The notes below the pieces were generated by a model. The model had not been told where the DNA came from, searched no databases, and worked only from the letters and a program-made list of their open reading frames with translations. This document shows positions 16,684-26,331 of a stretch of 47,047 nucleotides of DNA, in pieces; the stretch's first letter is position 1; each line of letters opens with the position of its first letter. A program made the translations under genes and the position numbers. This stretch comes from a virus: positions 15,838 to 62,884 of the IMG/VR virus record IMGVR_UViG_3300030116_002682. One strand, 5' to 3'.

Positions 16684-18320
16684 TGGCAGTTATTAGAGCA
16701 ACACAGTTTAGACAAAGAAATCCACTAATAGAAGAATTAGAAAAACAAGCACAAATTGCAGCACTAAGAGGTAGAGGAATTACTGGTGAAACTACTGCAC
16801 AAGAAGCTTATGGTGGAAAGTTTCCTATAGGTAATGTAGCTAGTAAATTTTTAAGTACTGCTGCAAACATTATGGCTTTAGGTCAAGCTAAAAACTTAAA
16901 GCAAAGAGAAATGGACACATCTAATTTAGTATCAGAAGCATTAAATAAAGGCACAGTAGGAACTACAGAAGATACTATAATGGGTAATATTCCTATATTG
17001 GTAGATGATAGTGGTCAATTTTATACTACTAGAATAGACCCTGAACTTACAGCTGTAAAAGAAACAAATACAGATAAAACTGGAGGGCTTGGTTTTAAGG
17101 CTCTTACAGCAAGTATTTTAAAAGATGAAGGCAAAACTCCAGAAACTATTACTATAGGTAAAAAAGATAGAACATTGATAGATAAGTTAAAAGGAGAACT
17201 TAAACCTGAAGAAGCTTCTAATATTGGAGATTTAGCTAGAATAGGCAACCTAGATGCACAAACTATAGAATTACAAAGAAGATTAAATTTACCTAAAAGA
17301 ACATTAGTAAATGGATATTTAAATGGTAGGTCAGCATCTATAATACAAGTTGTAGACCCTAGAACAAATGCTATTAGCTTTACAGACTTATCTGGTAATC
17401 CATTAGACCCTAAGGTAGTTGCTAATTTTAGTACAAAAAAAGGTAGTATACCTACATTAGCAGAGTATGTTGCAGAAGAAGCACCAGAATTAATGCAAAC
17501 AGGTGAAAGCGACCCATCTGCAGCTATTCAAAAAGCTACACAAATATATAATTCAGTTTATGGAGCAGATGCACAACCACAACAAAACATAAGTATACAA
17601 CCTAGTGTTACAGACCCAATAGAACAAGATATTGATATATTTGATTCTACTCCAGATGCTATAGATATTTTACAAAACACACCAAGTGGCTCTGGTACAA
17701 ATATTAATAACCAAAACATAAATCAAGGTAGTAATAATCAAGGCAGTGATACTATTTACGAAGAAGGCTCTTTGCAAGAAGCAAAAACTGAAAAGACAAA
17801 AGCAGATACAGAAAGCACAATAGTAGGTACAAATAAAAAGAAGTTAGAAATAGCAAAATTAGGCTTAGATATAGATAAAATTAAATTTGATAAGGAAAAA
17901 GATAAACAAGCATTTAGAGGTCAAATAACAACAACTCTTAATGATTTAGAATTAGCTCAAGCTTCTGCAAAAAGAATAATTGATAACATACAATATGGTG
18001 GAGCAAGAGGTATTGTATCAAGAAAAGTACCTGGTTCTGATGCTTATAAGTTAGACCAAGCAATATTAAACTTAGCTGACCAGAATTTATTAAGAAAATT
18101 AATGCAGATGAAGTCAACAACACCTACTGGAGCTTCTGGTCTAGGACAGCTTAACCAAAAAGAAGGTGATGCTTTAAGAGGTGCTTATGGTCCATTAAAT
18201 TTTATGTTACCTGATGCTACTTTAGAAACTGCAAATAGAATAGTTAAACAGTTAGAACAAAGTATTAAAAACTACAAAGAGTATTATAAAATATTATATG
18301 ACGAAGAATTTGAACAATAG
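16683..18320 (+). CDS. Putative internal virion/ejection protein
   Basis: This 545-residue protein is not assigned to a named family. It is helical and Lys/Gln/Thr-rich, with an Asn/Gln/Ser low-complexity linker near residue 345. Its C-terminus ('LMQMKSTTPTGASGLGQLNQKEGDALRGAYG') resembles segments seen in phage ejection proteins. It lies between two other ejection-type genes and overlaps the upstream stop (TAATG). Confidence 0.6.
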   Translation: MAVIRATQFRQRNPLIEELEKQAQIAALRGRGITGETTAQEAYGGKFPIGNVASKFLSTAANIMALGQAKNLKQREMDTSNLVSEALNKGTVGTTEDTIMGNIPILVDDSGQFYTTRIDPELTAVKETNTDKTGGLGFKALTASILKDEGKTPETITIGKKDRTLIDKLKGELKPEEASNIGDLARIGNLDAQTIELQRRLNLPKRTLVNGYLNGRSASIIQVVDPRTNAISFTDLSGNPLDPKVVANFSTKKGSIPTLAEYVAEEAPELMQTGESDPSAAIQKATQIYNSVYGADAQPQQNISIQPSVTDPIEQDIDIFDSTPDAIDILQNTPSGSGTNINNQNINQGSNNQGSDTIYEEGSLQEAKTEKTKADTESTIVGTNKKKLEIAKLGLDIDKIKFDKEKDKQAFRGQITTTLNDLELAQASAKRIIDNIQYGGARGIVSRKVPGSDAYKLDQAILNLADQNLLRKLMQMKSTTPTGASGLGQLNQKEGDALRGAYGPLNFMLPDATLETANRIVKQLEQSIKNYKEYYKILYDEEFEQ

Positions 18321-18327
18321 GTTTTAA

Positions 18328-20511
18328 ATGGTACAATTAGCTAGTCAAGATTTACAAAATGCTATTAAGTTTTTAGAAGATGATTTACTTAAAAAAACTA
18401 ATAGAACAGCACAAGAAAACCAATTATTAGCAGAAATACAAGCTAAAGATTATTCTTCTACTGGTGCATTAGGTCAATTTTTACAAGGTGTAACTAGAGG
18501 TGGAATGGACGAAATAACAGCACTAGGAGACAGAAATCCTATGCTAGCAGAAGCATTAAGAAGTGTACCAGAAATACAAGATTACACATCAAGTGCAAAT
18601 GCAGAACCTATTACAGATTATCAAATAGCATTAGCTTTAAAAAGAAAAAATTTAAAAGAGTATGGCAGTCAAACACCTATTTCAAGCACTGCTGCAGAAG
18701 GTGCTGGAGCTATAACATCATTATTACCTTTATTTCCATTTACTAAAAAAAAAATAGGGCAAATATTAGTTAATCCTAATAACTTTAAACAAGGTGTTGC
18801 AGCAGGTGGTGCAGAAGGAGCAGTAAGTAGTTTTCTAAAAGGAGAAGATTCTTTTGGTGAAAGAATGAAAAATGTACCTTTAGATACTGCTATATCTGCA
18901 ACAGCAGGTGGTGTGTTGTCTTCTGTAGGTAATATAGTAAGTCCTATAATAAAAAAACTTACACCGCAAAGTGCTGATGTATTAGGTAGTAAAACAGCAA
19001 AAAAAATAGTTAATCAAGCATTAAAAAATGAAGATTTAAGTATAGGGCAAGCCTTAGAAATGGTTATTAAAAAGAAAGATGCCAATTTTACTATAGGAGA
19101 CACAGCAGATTCTTTAGCTAATTTAGTACAAGGTATAAATTTATTACCTCAAACTTCTGGTAAAGCCGAAGCAATAAAATTTTTAAAAGCAAGACAAGAT
19201 GGTAGATTAAATAGATTAATTGGTATTTTTGATAATGTTAAAGGTGGCGACTTTATTAACGAATTAAATGTTTTACGATATAATAAAAAAGATGCTTCTA
19301 AATTGTATACAAAAGTGTTGCAGAAAAATAAAAAAATGCCATTAGATTATAGTTTAAATATAGATGGTCAACAAATTAAAATTATGGATTTATTAAATCA
19401 AAGTTCTATGGTAGATGCTTTAGAATCTGCTGCAAAAATAGCAAAAAATATAGACCCTAATTTTAACATAAAGTTTATTAGAAATGATGTTGGAGATATA
19501 ACTAAAATACAAACTGCTGATAAAAGAGGTATATTTAATGACATAAAAACATTAGATACAAAACTATTACATTTTATAAAATTAGGTCTTGATGATGCTA
19601 CCTCTAAATTAGGTAGAGATAGTAGTATTGGAACTGTTTTAAAAGGACAAGCATACAATACTAAAAATATATTTAATGCTATATTTGATAGTTTTAATCC
19701 GGGATATAAGGCTGCAAAAAATAAATACGCAGAAATGGCAAGTTTAACAGATGCTATGTTTCAAGGTAGAAATTTAAAGAAAGCATTAAATAATCCACAA
19801 GAATTAGAAATATTAGAAGAAAATTTAAAGTATATGGGTAAGTCAGAAAAAGAAGCTTTTTTCTTAGGTGCTATGCAATTTTATAAAGATACTATAAACA
19901 CTTCTGTAGGTGCTAATAAACCACAATTAGGAGCAAGAAATATAGCAGAAAAGTTAGTAGAAAATCCAACAGCAGTAAAATTACTAAAAGCAGTATATCC
20001 CGGAGATGAACAAGCATTTACTAAATTTTTAGGCAAGTTAAAAGATGAAGCTATAGTGCAAGCAAATACAATTAAAGCTACTGGTGGTAGTCCTACAGCT
20101 TTAAGAACAGAACTTTCTGCTGTTATAAAAGAAAATATACCAAAGCAACTATTAAATGCTAGAAATATAAATGATGTTTTAAGACAAACTATAGGAGAAT
20201 CAGCAGACAAATTTAGCGATGAAGTTACAGATGCAACATCTAAACAATTATTTAATATACTTTTTGCTAATGCTAGAACAGACCCTAAAAAGTTAAAAGC
20301 TATTAAAGATGGTTTGTCTGGAAAAATAACAATGCAAAAAATATATGAAGATTACCCAGATATGTTGCAAGCAGTTTTCAAAGCTGGTTTATTTAGTCCA
20401 CAAATAATTGCAGCAATACAAACAAATACAGGTATAGGAGATGCTAGCAGAGCAGGAGCAAGATTGCTTGGACAAGCTGTTGGTGGATTAGCTAGTGGAG
20501 TAGAATTTTAA
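18328..20511 (+). CDS. Large putative ejection protein
   Basis: This 727-residue protein has a helical N-terminus, an Ala/Gly-rich potentially membrane-active stretch ('AAEGAGAITSLLPLFPFTKK', about residues 124-143, and 'GVAAGGAEGAVSSFLKGEDS' near 155), and a long helical C-terminus. Size, composition and position after the nozzle genes suit the largest podovirus internal virion protein, which crosses the cell envelope at infection. No lytic transglycosylase motif was recognised. Confidence 0.6.
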   Translation: MVQLASQDLQNAIKFLEDDLLKKTNRTAQENQLLAEIQAKDYSSTGALGQFLQGVTRGGMDEITALGDRNPMLAEALRSVPEIQDYTSSANAEPITDYQIALALKRKNLKEYGSQTPISSTAAEGAGAITSLLPLFPFTKKKIGQILVNPNNFKQGVAAGGAEGAVSSFLKGEDSFGERMKNVPLDTAISATAGGVLSSVGNIVSPIIKKLTPQSADVLGSKTAKKIVNQALKNEDLSIGQALEMVIKKKDANFTIGDTADSLANLVQGINLLPQTSGKAEAIKFLKARQDGRLNRLIGIFDNVKGGDFINELNVLRYNKKDASKLYTKVLQKNKKMPLDYSLNIDGQQIKIMDLLNQSSMVDALESAAKIAKNIDPNFNIKFIRNDVGDITKIQTADKRGIFNDIKTLDTKLLHFIKLGLDDATSKLGRDSSIGTVLKGQAYNTKNIFNAIFDSFNPGYKAAKNKYAEMASLTDAMFQGRNLKKALNNPQELEILEENLKYMGKSEKEAFFLGAMQFYKDTINTSVGANKPQLGARNIAEKLVENPTAVKLLKAVYPGDEQAFTKFLGKLKDEAIVQANTIKATGGSPTALRTELSAVIKENIPKQLLNARNINDVLRQTIGESADKFSDEVTDATSKQLFNILFANARTDPKKLKAIKDGLSGKITMQKIYEDYPDMLQAVFKAGLFSPQIIAAIQTNTGIGDASRAGARLLGQAVGGLASGVEF

Positions 20512-20565
20512 TAATAATTTGATTTTTTAATAAATATAGGATAAAAAGAACGAAAGGAGAAAAAA

Positions 20566-21624
20566 ATGGGTTGGTCAGGAGGAACATATACAAGGTCAGA
20601 TGGTGTTTTTACTGGAACACAAATTTGGCAAAGTAATAGAGATGCTGGAACAAAAATTGTTGCAGATAGACACGACACACACGACCAAGATTTAGCAAGT
20701 GGCATAAACCAATGTTTAAATAAAGATGGTTCCAATGCAGCAACAGCAAATCTTGATGCTGGTACATATAAAATAACTAGAGTAGGTGATGGTACTGCAC
20801 ATACAGATGCAGTAAACGCAGGACAAATACAAGATGGTGGATTAATATTCCAAGCAACAGATAGTGGTAGTGCTAATGCTTATGTTATAGCTTTAACACC
20901 AGCAGTAACTGCTTATGTAGCAGGTCAAGTATTTTATTTTAAGGCAGCAAATACATCTACAGGAGCTTCTACATTAAATGTAAATGGATTAGGTGTAAAA
21001 AATATTAAAAAGAAAAACGACCAAGATGTTGCAGCTGGTGATATAGAGCAAAATGCAATAGTAGCTGTTATATATGATGGCACATCTTTTCAGATGTTTT
21101 CACAATTAGGAACAACTGCAAGTGCTATGACATCTTGGACATTGTCTGGAGATAGTGGTTCTAACCAAACTATTAGTGATGGTAATACAGTTGATATAGC
21201 TGGAGGAACTGGTATTGATACTGTTGCCGGTTCTACAGATACAGTAACTGTTTCTATTGATTCTACAGTAGCGACTAAAAATGCAGCAAATACTTGGACT
21301 GCAGCACAACAAGGTAGAACACAAACTGCTAGTGTTACTGGTAGCACAACATTAGATTTTACATATCAAAATTTTATATTAACTGCTACTGGTAATGTCA
21401 CTTTAGCTAATCCTTCAACAGAAGCTGCAGGGCAATCTGGAGTTATTGTATTAATTCAAGATGGTACTGGTAGTAGAACATTATCATTAGGAACAGATTA
21501 TGAAACTGCTGGAGGTGCTGGTTTAACAATTTCTACTGCAGCTAATGCTGTTGATATTATACCATATTTTGTTAAAGCTTCAGGTTCAATACAATTAGGG
21601 GCTCCGCAACTAGCATTTGCATAG
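20566..21624 (+). CDS. Tail fibre protein
   Basis: This 352-residue protein starts 'MGWSGGTYTRSDGVFTGTQIWQ', an N-terminus shared by many marine podovirus tail fibres and probably the tail-attachment part. Next come repeats of the 'ANLDAGTYKITRVGDGTAHTDAVN' type, typical of trimeric fibre shafts, and a Thr/Ser/Ala-rich C-terminus. It has a strong ribosome site (AAAGGAG). It would anchor the receptor-binding proteins encoded downstream. Confidence 0.75.
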   Translation: MGWSGGTYTRSDGVFTGTQIWQSNRDAGTKIVADRHDTHDQDLASGINQCLNKDGSNAATANLDAGTYKITRVGDGTAHTDAVNAGQIQDGGLIFQATDSGSANAYVIALTPAVTAYVAGQVFYFKAANTSTGASTLNVNGLGVKNIKKKNDQDVAAGDIEQNAIVAVIYDGTSFQMFSQLGTTASAMTSWTLSGDSGSNQTISDGNTVDIAGGTGIDTVAGSTDTVTVSIDSTVATKNAANTWTAAQQGRTQTASVTGSTTLDFTYQNFILTATGNVTLANPSTEAAGQSGVIVLIQDGTGSRTLSLGTDYETAGGAGLTISTAANAVDIIPYFVKASGSIQLGAPQLAFA

Positions 21625-21632
21625 GATAATAT

Positions 21633-22529
21633 ATGGTTCTATATAATAATGAATTATGGCAAAAACCAGCAGGAGGTGCAGCAGGTTCTTTCTATGATTA
21701 TCAAATTCCGTATGCTGTAAAAATAACAAGAAGTCCTACTACATCTGGAGGTACTAATGGTAGTGGTTTTGGTTGGAGTGGACAAGTTTACCCTAATACA
21801 AGTACTTGTACTAAATGGAGTTTTAGTTGGTGGCAGAAAAAAACATTAGTAACTGATGAAATAGGACCAATAGATGGTGCCACATTTTATCAAACTATGC
21901 TTAATAATATTGAAAATCATGGTGGTAAATCTTTAGCTTTTAGTTATGGTTCTGGAGCTGCAGAACAAGATGTATTTCATTATAGAGCAAGTAGTACCTA
22001 CAAAAGTGCTTCTAAATTTACAGATAGAGGTAATTGGCAACATTGTTGTATTATAATGGACACCACGCAATCCACTGCTGCAGATAGATTTAAATTTTAT
22101 TTAAATGGCAGACACATAACAGAGATTGACCCAACAAGTATGATATCACAAAACAGTACAATACCTTTTGGAGTAAACCAAGCACACCCAGCTCATTACT
22201 TTGGATTGTTTTTAAATGCTCATGGACATACAGAAGGTAATAGTTACGGTATGCAAGGTATTTTTGCTGAAGTTATAATACGACACAGTATTAGTGGTGA
22301 CACTATTGATAATTATGGGTATTATAAAAATGGTGTATGGGTACCTCGAGACCCAACAGATTCTAGCTATATAAATTCAACTTTTGGTTCTGAAGGACTA
22401 TGGTTTAAATTTGCTAATGCTAGCTCACTTGGTACAGATAGTAGTGGCAATGGTAATAATGCAACAAGTGTTTTTAATTTAGGAGCAAACAATCAAGTTA
22501 TTGACACACCAACAAACGATGGGAGTTAA
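21633..22529 (+). CDS. Receptor-binding fibre, LamG-like part
   Basis: This 298-residue protein contains a concanavalin A/LamG-like beta sandwich ('KWSFSWWQKKT', 'WQHCCIIMDTTQ', 'RFKFYLNGRHITEID') and ends with 'NNATSVFNLGANNQVIDTPTNDGS'. In similar phage proteins the 'TDTPTN' segment continues into a SPRY-like domain in the same chain. Here a stop follows and the next ORF begins two bases later. It is probably a surface-glycan-binding part of the tail. Confidence 0.65.
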   Translation: MVLYNNELWQKPAGGAAGSFYDYQIPYAVKITRSPTTSGGTNGSGFGWSGQVYPNTSTCTKWSFSWWQKKTLVTDEIGPIDGATFYQTMLNNIENHGGKSLAFSYGSGAAEQDVFHYRASSTYKSASKFTDRGNWQHCCIIMDTTQSTAADRFKFYLNGRHITEIDPTSMISQNSTIPFGVNQAHPAHYFGLFLNAHGHTEGNSYGMQGIFAEVIIRHSISGDTIDNYGYYKNGVWVPRDPTDSSYINSTFGSEGLWFKFANASSLGTDSSGNGNNATSVFNLGANNQVIDTPTNDGS

Positions 22530-22531
22530 AA

Positions 22532-24256
22532 ATGGCAGCTAATTCAGGATTTGCAGGATTTTCAGGTCATAGACAAGGTAATGGTGATATAGCCGCAACA
22601 GAAGGTTTAAGTAGTTACTCTATTACAACTAATAATAGAGGTTTTATAGGTAATTATAATTTAGAAATTGGTAAAAAATATTATTGGGAAGTCAGAGCAA
22701 AAAGTTTTGGTGGTACAGATGACCAGCTTTTTATAGGAGTATGTAAAGACGATATTGATTTAACTGCTAACAGAGGTGGCGGTGAAGTTTCTGGTGGTGG
22801 TTATGGTTTTGAAAACTACAATAATAATGTTTATTTAAGTAGTAGTAGCAGTGCAGGTTCTGGTCCTGGTCAATATAGAAGTGGAGCCCTTCCAGCTAAT
22901 ATAAGAGTAAAAGTTGACAGAGTTAATCATACTATTAGTTGGGCATTAAATAGTGGTAGCTTTAGTTCTACTTACAGTATACCTTCTACTGGTAGATTAT
23001 ACCCTTGGATTGGAAGTGGTGGGGGTACACAAACTGCAGAAGCTAGAGCCAATTTTGGGGCTGACAGTACTTTTTCTGGAGATTTGACTGCACAAACAAA
23101 TACAGATGAAAATGGCTTCGGTGAATTTTATTACTCGGTGCCTTCTGGTTTTCTTGCGTGTTGCAATGGGAACAGAGGGGTTGATAGTGATATAGACCCA
23201 AACCTTACAGACGATAATCACCCAACAAAACAATTTACAGTTGCTCAATGGACAGGTAATAATAGTTCACGAACTATTGACATTGGTTTTAAACCTGACC
23301 TATTGTTTTTTAAAATACCTTCAACAGGTAATTCTTGGACTGTTCTTGATACAGTAAGAGGAGGCACAGCTAGTTCAACTAAATCTTTAAAACTTGATGG
23401 TACAGACCAAGAATCAACTGGTTCTTATGTTGCTTTAACTGGGTATGTTTCTAATGGGTTTACTTTAACTTCTAGTTCTGGTTCAGATTTTAACACTAAT
23501 GGTACAGTTTATAATGCGTATTGTTGGAGAGCAAATGAAGGAACAAATGTTACTAATAATGATGGCAGTACAACAGCTTCTGTATCTGCAAATCCTAAAG
23601 CTGGGTTTAGCATAGTTACTTATTCTGGTATCGGAAGTTCTAGTGGTCAATCAACAGTTGGACATGGGTTAGATTCTGCCCCTGAAATAGTAATACACAA
23701 AGGAAGAAATACTACTGCAGGGTGGTGGACACAATCTTCTCTTTTTACTGGTCCTAATTACTTAATGCAATTAAATACTACTGCTGGTCAAACTGAATTT
23801 ACAGGGTATGGTAATTTAGTGGCTCCTACAAATAGTGTTTTTTATATTAATGGTATAGATGGAATAGGTGGAGGAAGCACTAATTATGTTGCGTACTGCT
23901 GGCATTCAGTTCCTGGTTATAGCTCTTTTGGAACCTATACTGGTTCAGGTCAACAAGATGGTAGATATATTGATTTAGGTTTTCGTCCTAAATTAGTAGT
24001 CTGTAAAAAAATTAATGAAGCTTCTACAACTTATGGTTGGGCAAATTTTAATACAACACATCAAACATCTAATAAAGCTACTTTTTCTGGTGGTTGGTTT
24101 GATACTGGTACAGCTTGGTCTGGAAACTATGATATACAAATATTAGGTAGTGGTTTTAAACATAGAAATAACAATACTAATTTAGATGCAAGTGGTAAAA
24201 CATATTTATATATGGCTTGGGCAGATGTCCCAGCAAAGTACAATAACGGATTTTAA
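22532..24256 (+). CDS. Receptor-binding fibre, SPRY-like plus repeated beta domains
   Basis: This 574-residue protein begins in what looks like the middle of a fibre. A SPRY/B30.2-like domain (about residues 25-180) shows 'LEIGKKYYWEVRAKSFGG', 'LFIGVCKDD' and 'IRVKVDRVNHTISWALN'. Two related blocks follow, 'TIDIGFKPDLLFFK...YCWRAN' and 'TVGHGLDSAPEIVIHKGR...YCWHSV', with a third 'YIDLGFRPKLVVCKKI...MAWADVP'. These repeats match a domain type (DUF7483-like) found in phage tail proteins. It probably forms one functional receptor binder with the preceding gene. Confidence 0.65.
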   Translation: MAANSGFAGFSGHRQGNGDIAATEGLSSYSITTNNRGFIGNYNLEIGKKYYWEVRAKSFGGTDDQLFIGVCKDDIDLTANRGGGEVSGGGYGFENYNNNVYLSSSSSAGSGPGQYRSGALPANIRVKVDRVNHTISWALNSGSFSSTYSIPSTGRLYPWIGSGGGTQTAEARANFGADSTFSGDLTAQTNTDENGFGEFYYSVPSGFLACCNGNRGVDSDIDPNLTDDNHPTKQFTVAQWTGNNSSRTIDIGFKPDLLFFKIPSTGNSWTVLDTVRGGTASSTKSLKLDGTDQESTGSYVALTGYVSNGFTLTSSSGSDFNTNGTVYNAYCWRANEGTNVTNNDGSTTASVSANPKAGFSIVTYSGIGSSSGQSTVGHGLDSAPEIVIHKGRNTTAGWWTQSSLFTGPNYLMQLNTTAGQTEFTGYGNLVAPTNSVFYINGIDGIGGGSTNYVAYCWHSVPGYSSFGTYTGSGQQDGRYIDLGFRPKLVVCKKINEASTTYGWANFNTTHQTSNKATFSGGWFDTGTAWSGNYDIQILGSGFKHRNNNTNLDASGKTYLYMAWADVPAKYNNGF

Positions 24257-24273
24257 AAGGAGGTGAAAATAAA

Positions 24274-24915
24274 ATGTGGGCTTTAGTAAACAGTAAAAAT
24301 GAAGTAACAGAAGTAATTAAAGTTGCTAGGAGTATTACAGTAGATGATGTAATCCACCCTAAAACTATTTTTGGTGCTTGGAGTTGGGCAGAACTTAATA
24401 AAATAGGTGTATATGAAGTAGAAGATAACGGAACAAAAGGCAATAATATGTTTCAAATAACATCTGAACCTACTTATACATTTAGTGCTAGCAATAAAAA
24501 AGTAACTACAAAATATACAATAACAGATAAACCACTAGATGATAGTGATGCTAAATCAGAAGATGGTAAAGATATTACAAATTCAGAAGGTGAAAAATTA
24601 GTAAACATAGGTTTAAAAACTATAGCTAAAAAAAATACCAATAAAATGGCTTATGACCTTATATCTAGGTTTAGTTGGTTAGTTGAAAGAAATATATATG
24701 ATAGTTCTAAAGCTATACCTGATGCAGTAAAAACTTATGTTGCAGCAATTCAAAAAGATGCTGATGATATAGTTACTGCTATAACTAATGCTAAAGATAT
24801 GACAGCATTTATAGCATTACATACAGATGAATATAATAGTGATGGTTCTTTAAAAACTATGAATAGAATGAATAGGTGGACAAGTGATAGCACAGTTAAA
24901 GAATATATTAGGTAA
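24274..24915 (+). CDS. Putative tail fibre-associated protein
   Basis: This 213-residue protein opens with 'MWALVNSKNEVTEVIK', a start common to tail-fibre-adjacent proteins. Its C-terminal half is helical ('YDLISRFSWLVERNIYDSSKAIPDAVKTYVAAIQ'). It has a strong ribosome site (AAAGGAGGTG). By position and pattern it may be a fibre assembly factor or chaperone. Confidence 0.55.
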   Translation: MWALVNSKNEVTEVIKVARSITVDDVIHPKTIFGAWSWAELNKIGVYEVEDNGTKGNNMFQITSEPTYTFSASNKKVTTKYTITDKPLDDSDAKSEDGKDITNSEGEKLVNIGLKTIAKKNTNKMAYDLISRFSWLVERNIYDSSKAIPDAVKTYVAAIQKDADDIVTAITNAKDMTAFIALHTDEYNSDGSLKTMNRMNRWTSDSTVKEYIR

Positions 24916-24973
24916 AATAAAAAGTTTATTTAAGAAGAAAAAGAAAAGAGGAAGACCTAGAAAGGATAGCTAA
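24884..24973 (+). CDS. Possible 29-residue AT-hook-like peptide
   Basis: A GTG at 24884 opens a short ORF overlapping the end of the upstream gene in another frame and ending in KKKKKRGRPRKDS. The GRPR core flanked by basic residues is the AT-hook minor-groove motif. The stop overlaps the next ATG (TAATG at 24971-24975), as in true operon neighbours. The weak start and very short length leave it uncertain. Confidence 0.35.
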   Translation: MIAQLKNILGKIKSLFKKKKKRGRPRKDS

Positions 24974-25224
24974 TGGCAACAAATTCAGAAGCAAAACAAG
25001 CATCTGTAAGAGGAGTTACATCTACTACTGCTACATTTAATGAAGATTGGTTAGCTTTATTTAATGCAAGAAGTATTGGTGCTGGAAGTTATAATGAAAG
25101 ATTGCTAGCATACATAAATAATAAATTAAGTACATCATATACAGATATTAATTTAGCATTACAAGCTTTAGCAGAGAACCAAAGTGCAAATAACTTTTCA
25201 AGTATGGGGACATTTACACCATGA
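24973..25224 (+). CDS. Small structural protein, first tandem paralogue
   Basis: This 83-residue protein shares with the next gene the pattern NEDW-x3-F, then 'G.YNERLLAYIN', 'INLALQAL' and a terminal SSMGTF. This makes the two a tandem duplication. It is not recognised further. Location after the fibres suggests a minor virion component. It overlaps the next gene by four bases. Confidence 0.65.
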   Translation: MATNSEAKQASVRGVTSTTATFNEDWLALFNARSIGAGSYNERLLAYINNKLSTSYTDINLALQALAENQSANNFSSMGTFTP

Positions 25225-25526
25225 GCCAACAATCATTAAGACAACAAAGTTGCAGAGATGCTAGCGATACTAACGGTGCTTATAATGAAGATTGGATAAA
25301 AACTTTTGAAGAAGCTGGTATAACTACAGGTACATTTTCTGAAAGAATGTTAGCTTATACAAATGCACAAGGTTCTGCTTGGGACAATGCACAATGGGAT
25401 GTATCAGGTTGGGGCAAAGGTAGTTTTACTAATGTAAATGAAGCTATGGCACAATTAGGTAAACAAAATGGCACTACAGTTCCCGGTTCGTTATGGAGTA
25501 GTATGGGAACATTTAGTGCAGATTAG
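25221..25526 (+). CDS. Small structural protein, second tandem paralogue
   Basis: This 101-residue paralogue of the preceding gene has NEDWIKTF, 'FSERMLAYTN', 'VNEAMAQLG' and a terminal SSMGTF. It gains an insertion rich in Trp and Gly ('AWDNAQWDVSGWGKGSF') that resembles the Trp-rich repeats of the tail nozzle. Function unknown. Confidence 0.65.
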   Translation: MSQQSLRQQSCRDASDTNGAYNEDWIKTFEEAGITTGTFSERMLAYTNAQGSAWDNAQWDVSGWGKGSFTNVNEAMAQLGKQNGTTVPGSLWSSMGTFSAD

Positions 25527-25534
25527 GAGATATT

Positions 25535-25903
25535 ATGGCTTTACAATTTATTACACCAATAGCAAATTTGGCAGGTACTTGGTTAAAAGGTAGACAAAAA
25601 AAAGCTGAAGAAAAACAAAAGTTAGAAGTAGCTAAAATACAAGCACAAGTTAAAAGAGTACAAAGTGATGCTAACTGGGAAGAAAAAGCAATGGACGCAT
25701 CAGCATCATCGTGGAAAGACGAATTATGGACTTTGCTTTTTTGTGGCTTGATTATTGCGTGCTTCATTCCTGCGGCACAACCATATTTATCTGATGGTTT
25801 TAAATTTTTAAGAGAGGATTGTCCTGATTGGTTAAGCTGGGGTATTCTTGCAAGTATTGGTGCAAGTTTCGGTTTAAAATCAATAGGACAATTTAAAAAA
25901 TAA
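25535..25903 (+). CDS. Holin-like membrane protein
   Basis: This 122-residue protein has a charged N-terminal amphipathic half. The segment 'SWKDELWTLLFCGLIIACFIPAA' contains one transmembrane helix (about residues 65-87), and a second hydrophobic stretch follows, 'WLSWGILASIGASFGL' (about 100-115). The pattern resembles the GTA/3TM holin group. It sits immediately before the lysozyme gene, as holins often do. Ribosome site AGGAG. Confidence 0.65.
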   Translation: MALQFITPIANLAGTWLKGRQKKAEEKQKLEVAKIQAQVKRVQSDANWEEKAMDASASSWKDELWTLLFCGLIIACFIPAAQPYLSDGFKFLREDCPDWLSWGILASIGASFGLKSIGQFKK

Positions 25904-26331
25904 TGAACAGAGAAAAATTATTGGATATGATAACTCTACACGAGGGTTTAGAGCTAAAACCATATAAATGTACCTCTAATAAGCTAACTATAGGTATAGG
26001 AAGAAATATAGAGGATATAGGCATAACTGAAGAAGAAGCTAGGTACTTATTACAAAATGATTTAGATAGAATACTCAAAGAAGTAGAGCATTGGGCATTT
26101 TTAGAAAAATTAGATGAAGTAAGACAAGCTGTTATTTTAGATATGGTTTTTAATATGGGTATTAGTACATTTAATGCTAATACTTGGGTAAAAACATTTG
26201 CTGCAATACAAGATGAAGATTGGGAAAAAGCTGCAAATGAAATGTTAGATTCTAAATGGGCAAAACAAGTAGGGCAAAGAGCCATTCGTTTATCACAAAT
26301 GATGAGAAAAGGCGAGTGGTATGAATCTTGA
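25903..26331 (+). CDS. Endolysin, T4-type lysozyme (GH24)
   Basis: This 142-residue muramidase has the catalytic Glu in 'LHEGLELKPYKC', the 'TIGIGRN' motif and the later 'ILDMVFNMG' helix. The position of the usual catalytic Asp (Asp20 in T4) is Cys here, in YKCT. Natural members of this group with CT exist, and a Cys at this position is known to be tolerated in T4 lysozyme. It has no signal peptide, so the holin should control release. It overlaps the next gene by eleven bases. Confidence 0.85.
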   Translation: MNREKLLDMITLHEGLELKPYKCTSNKLTIGIGRNIEDIGITEEEARYLLQNDLDRILKEVEHWAFLEKLDEVRQAVILDMVFNMGISTFNANTWVKTFAAIQDEDWEKAANEMLDSKWAKQVGQRAIRLSQMMRKGEWYES

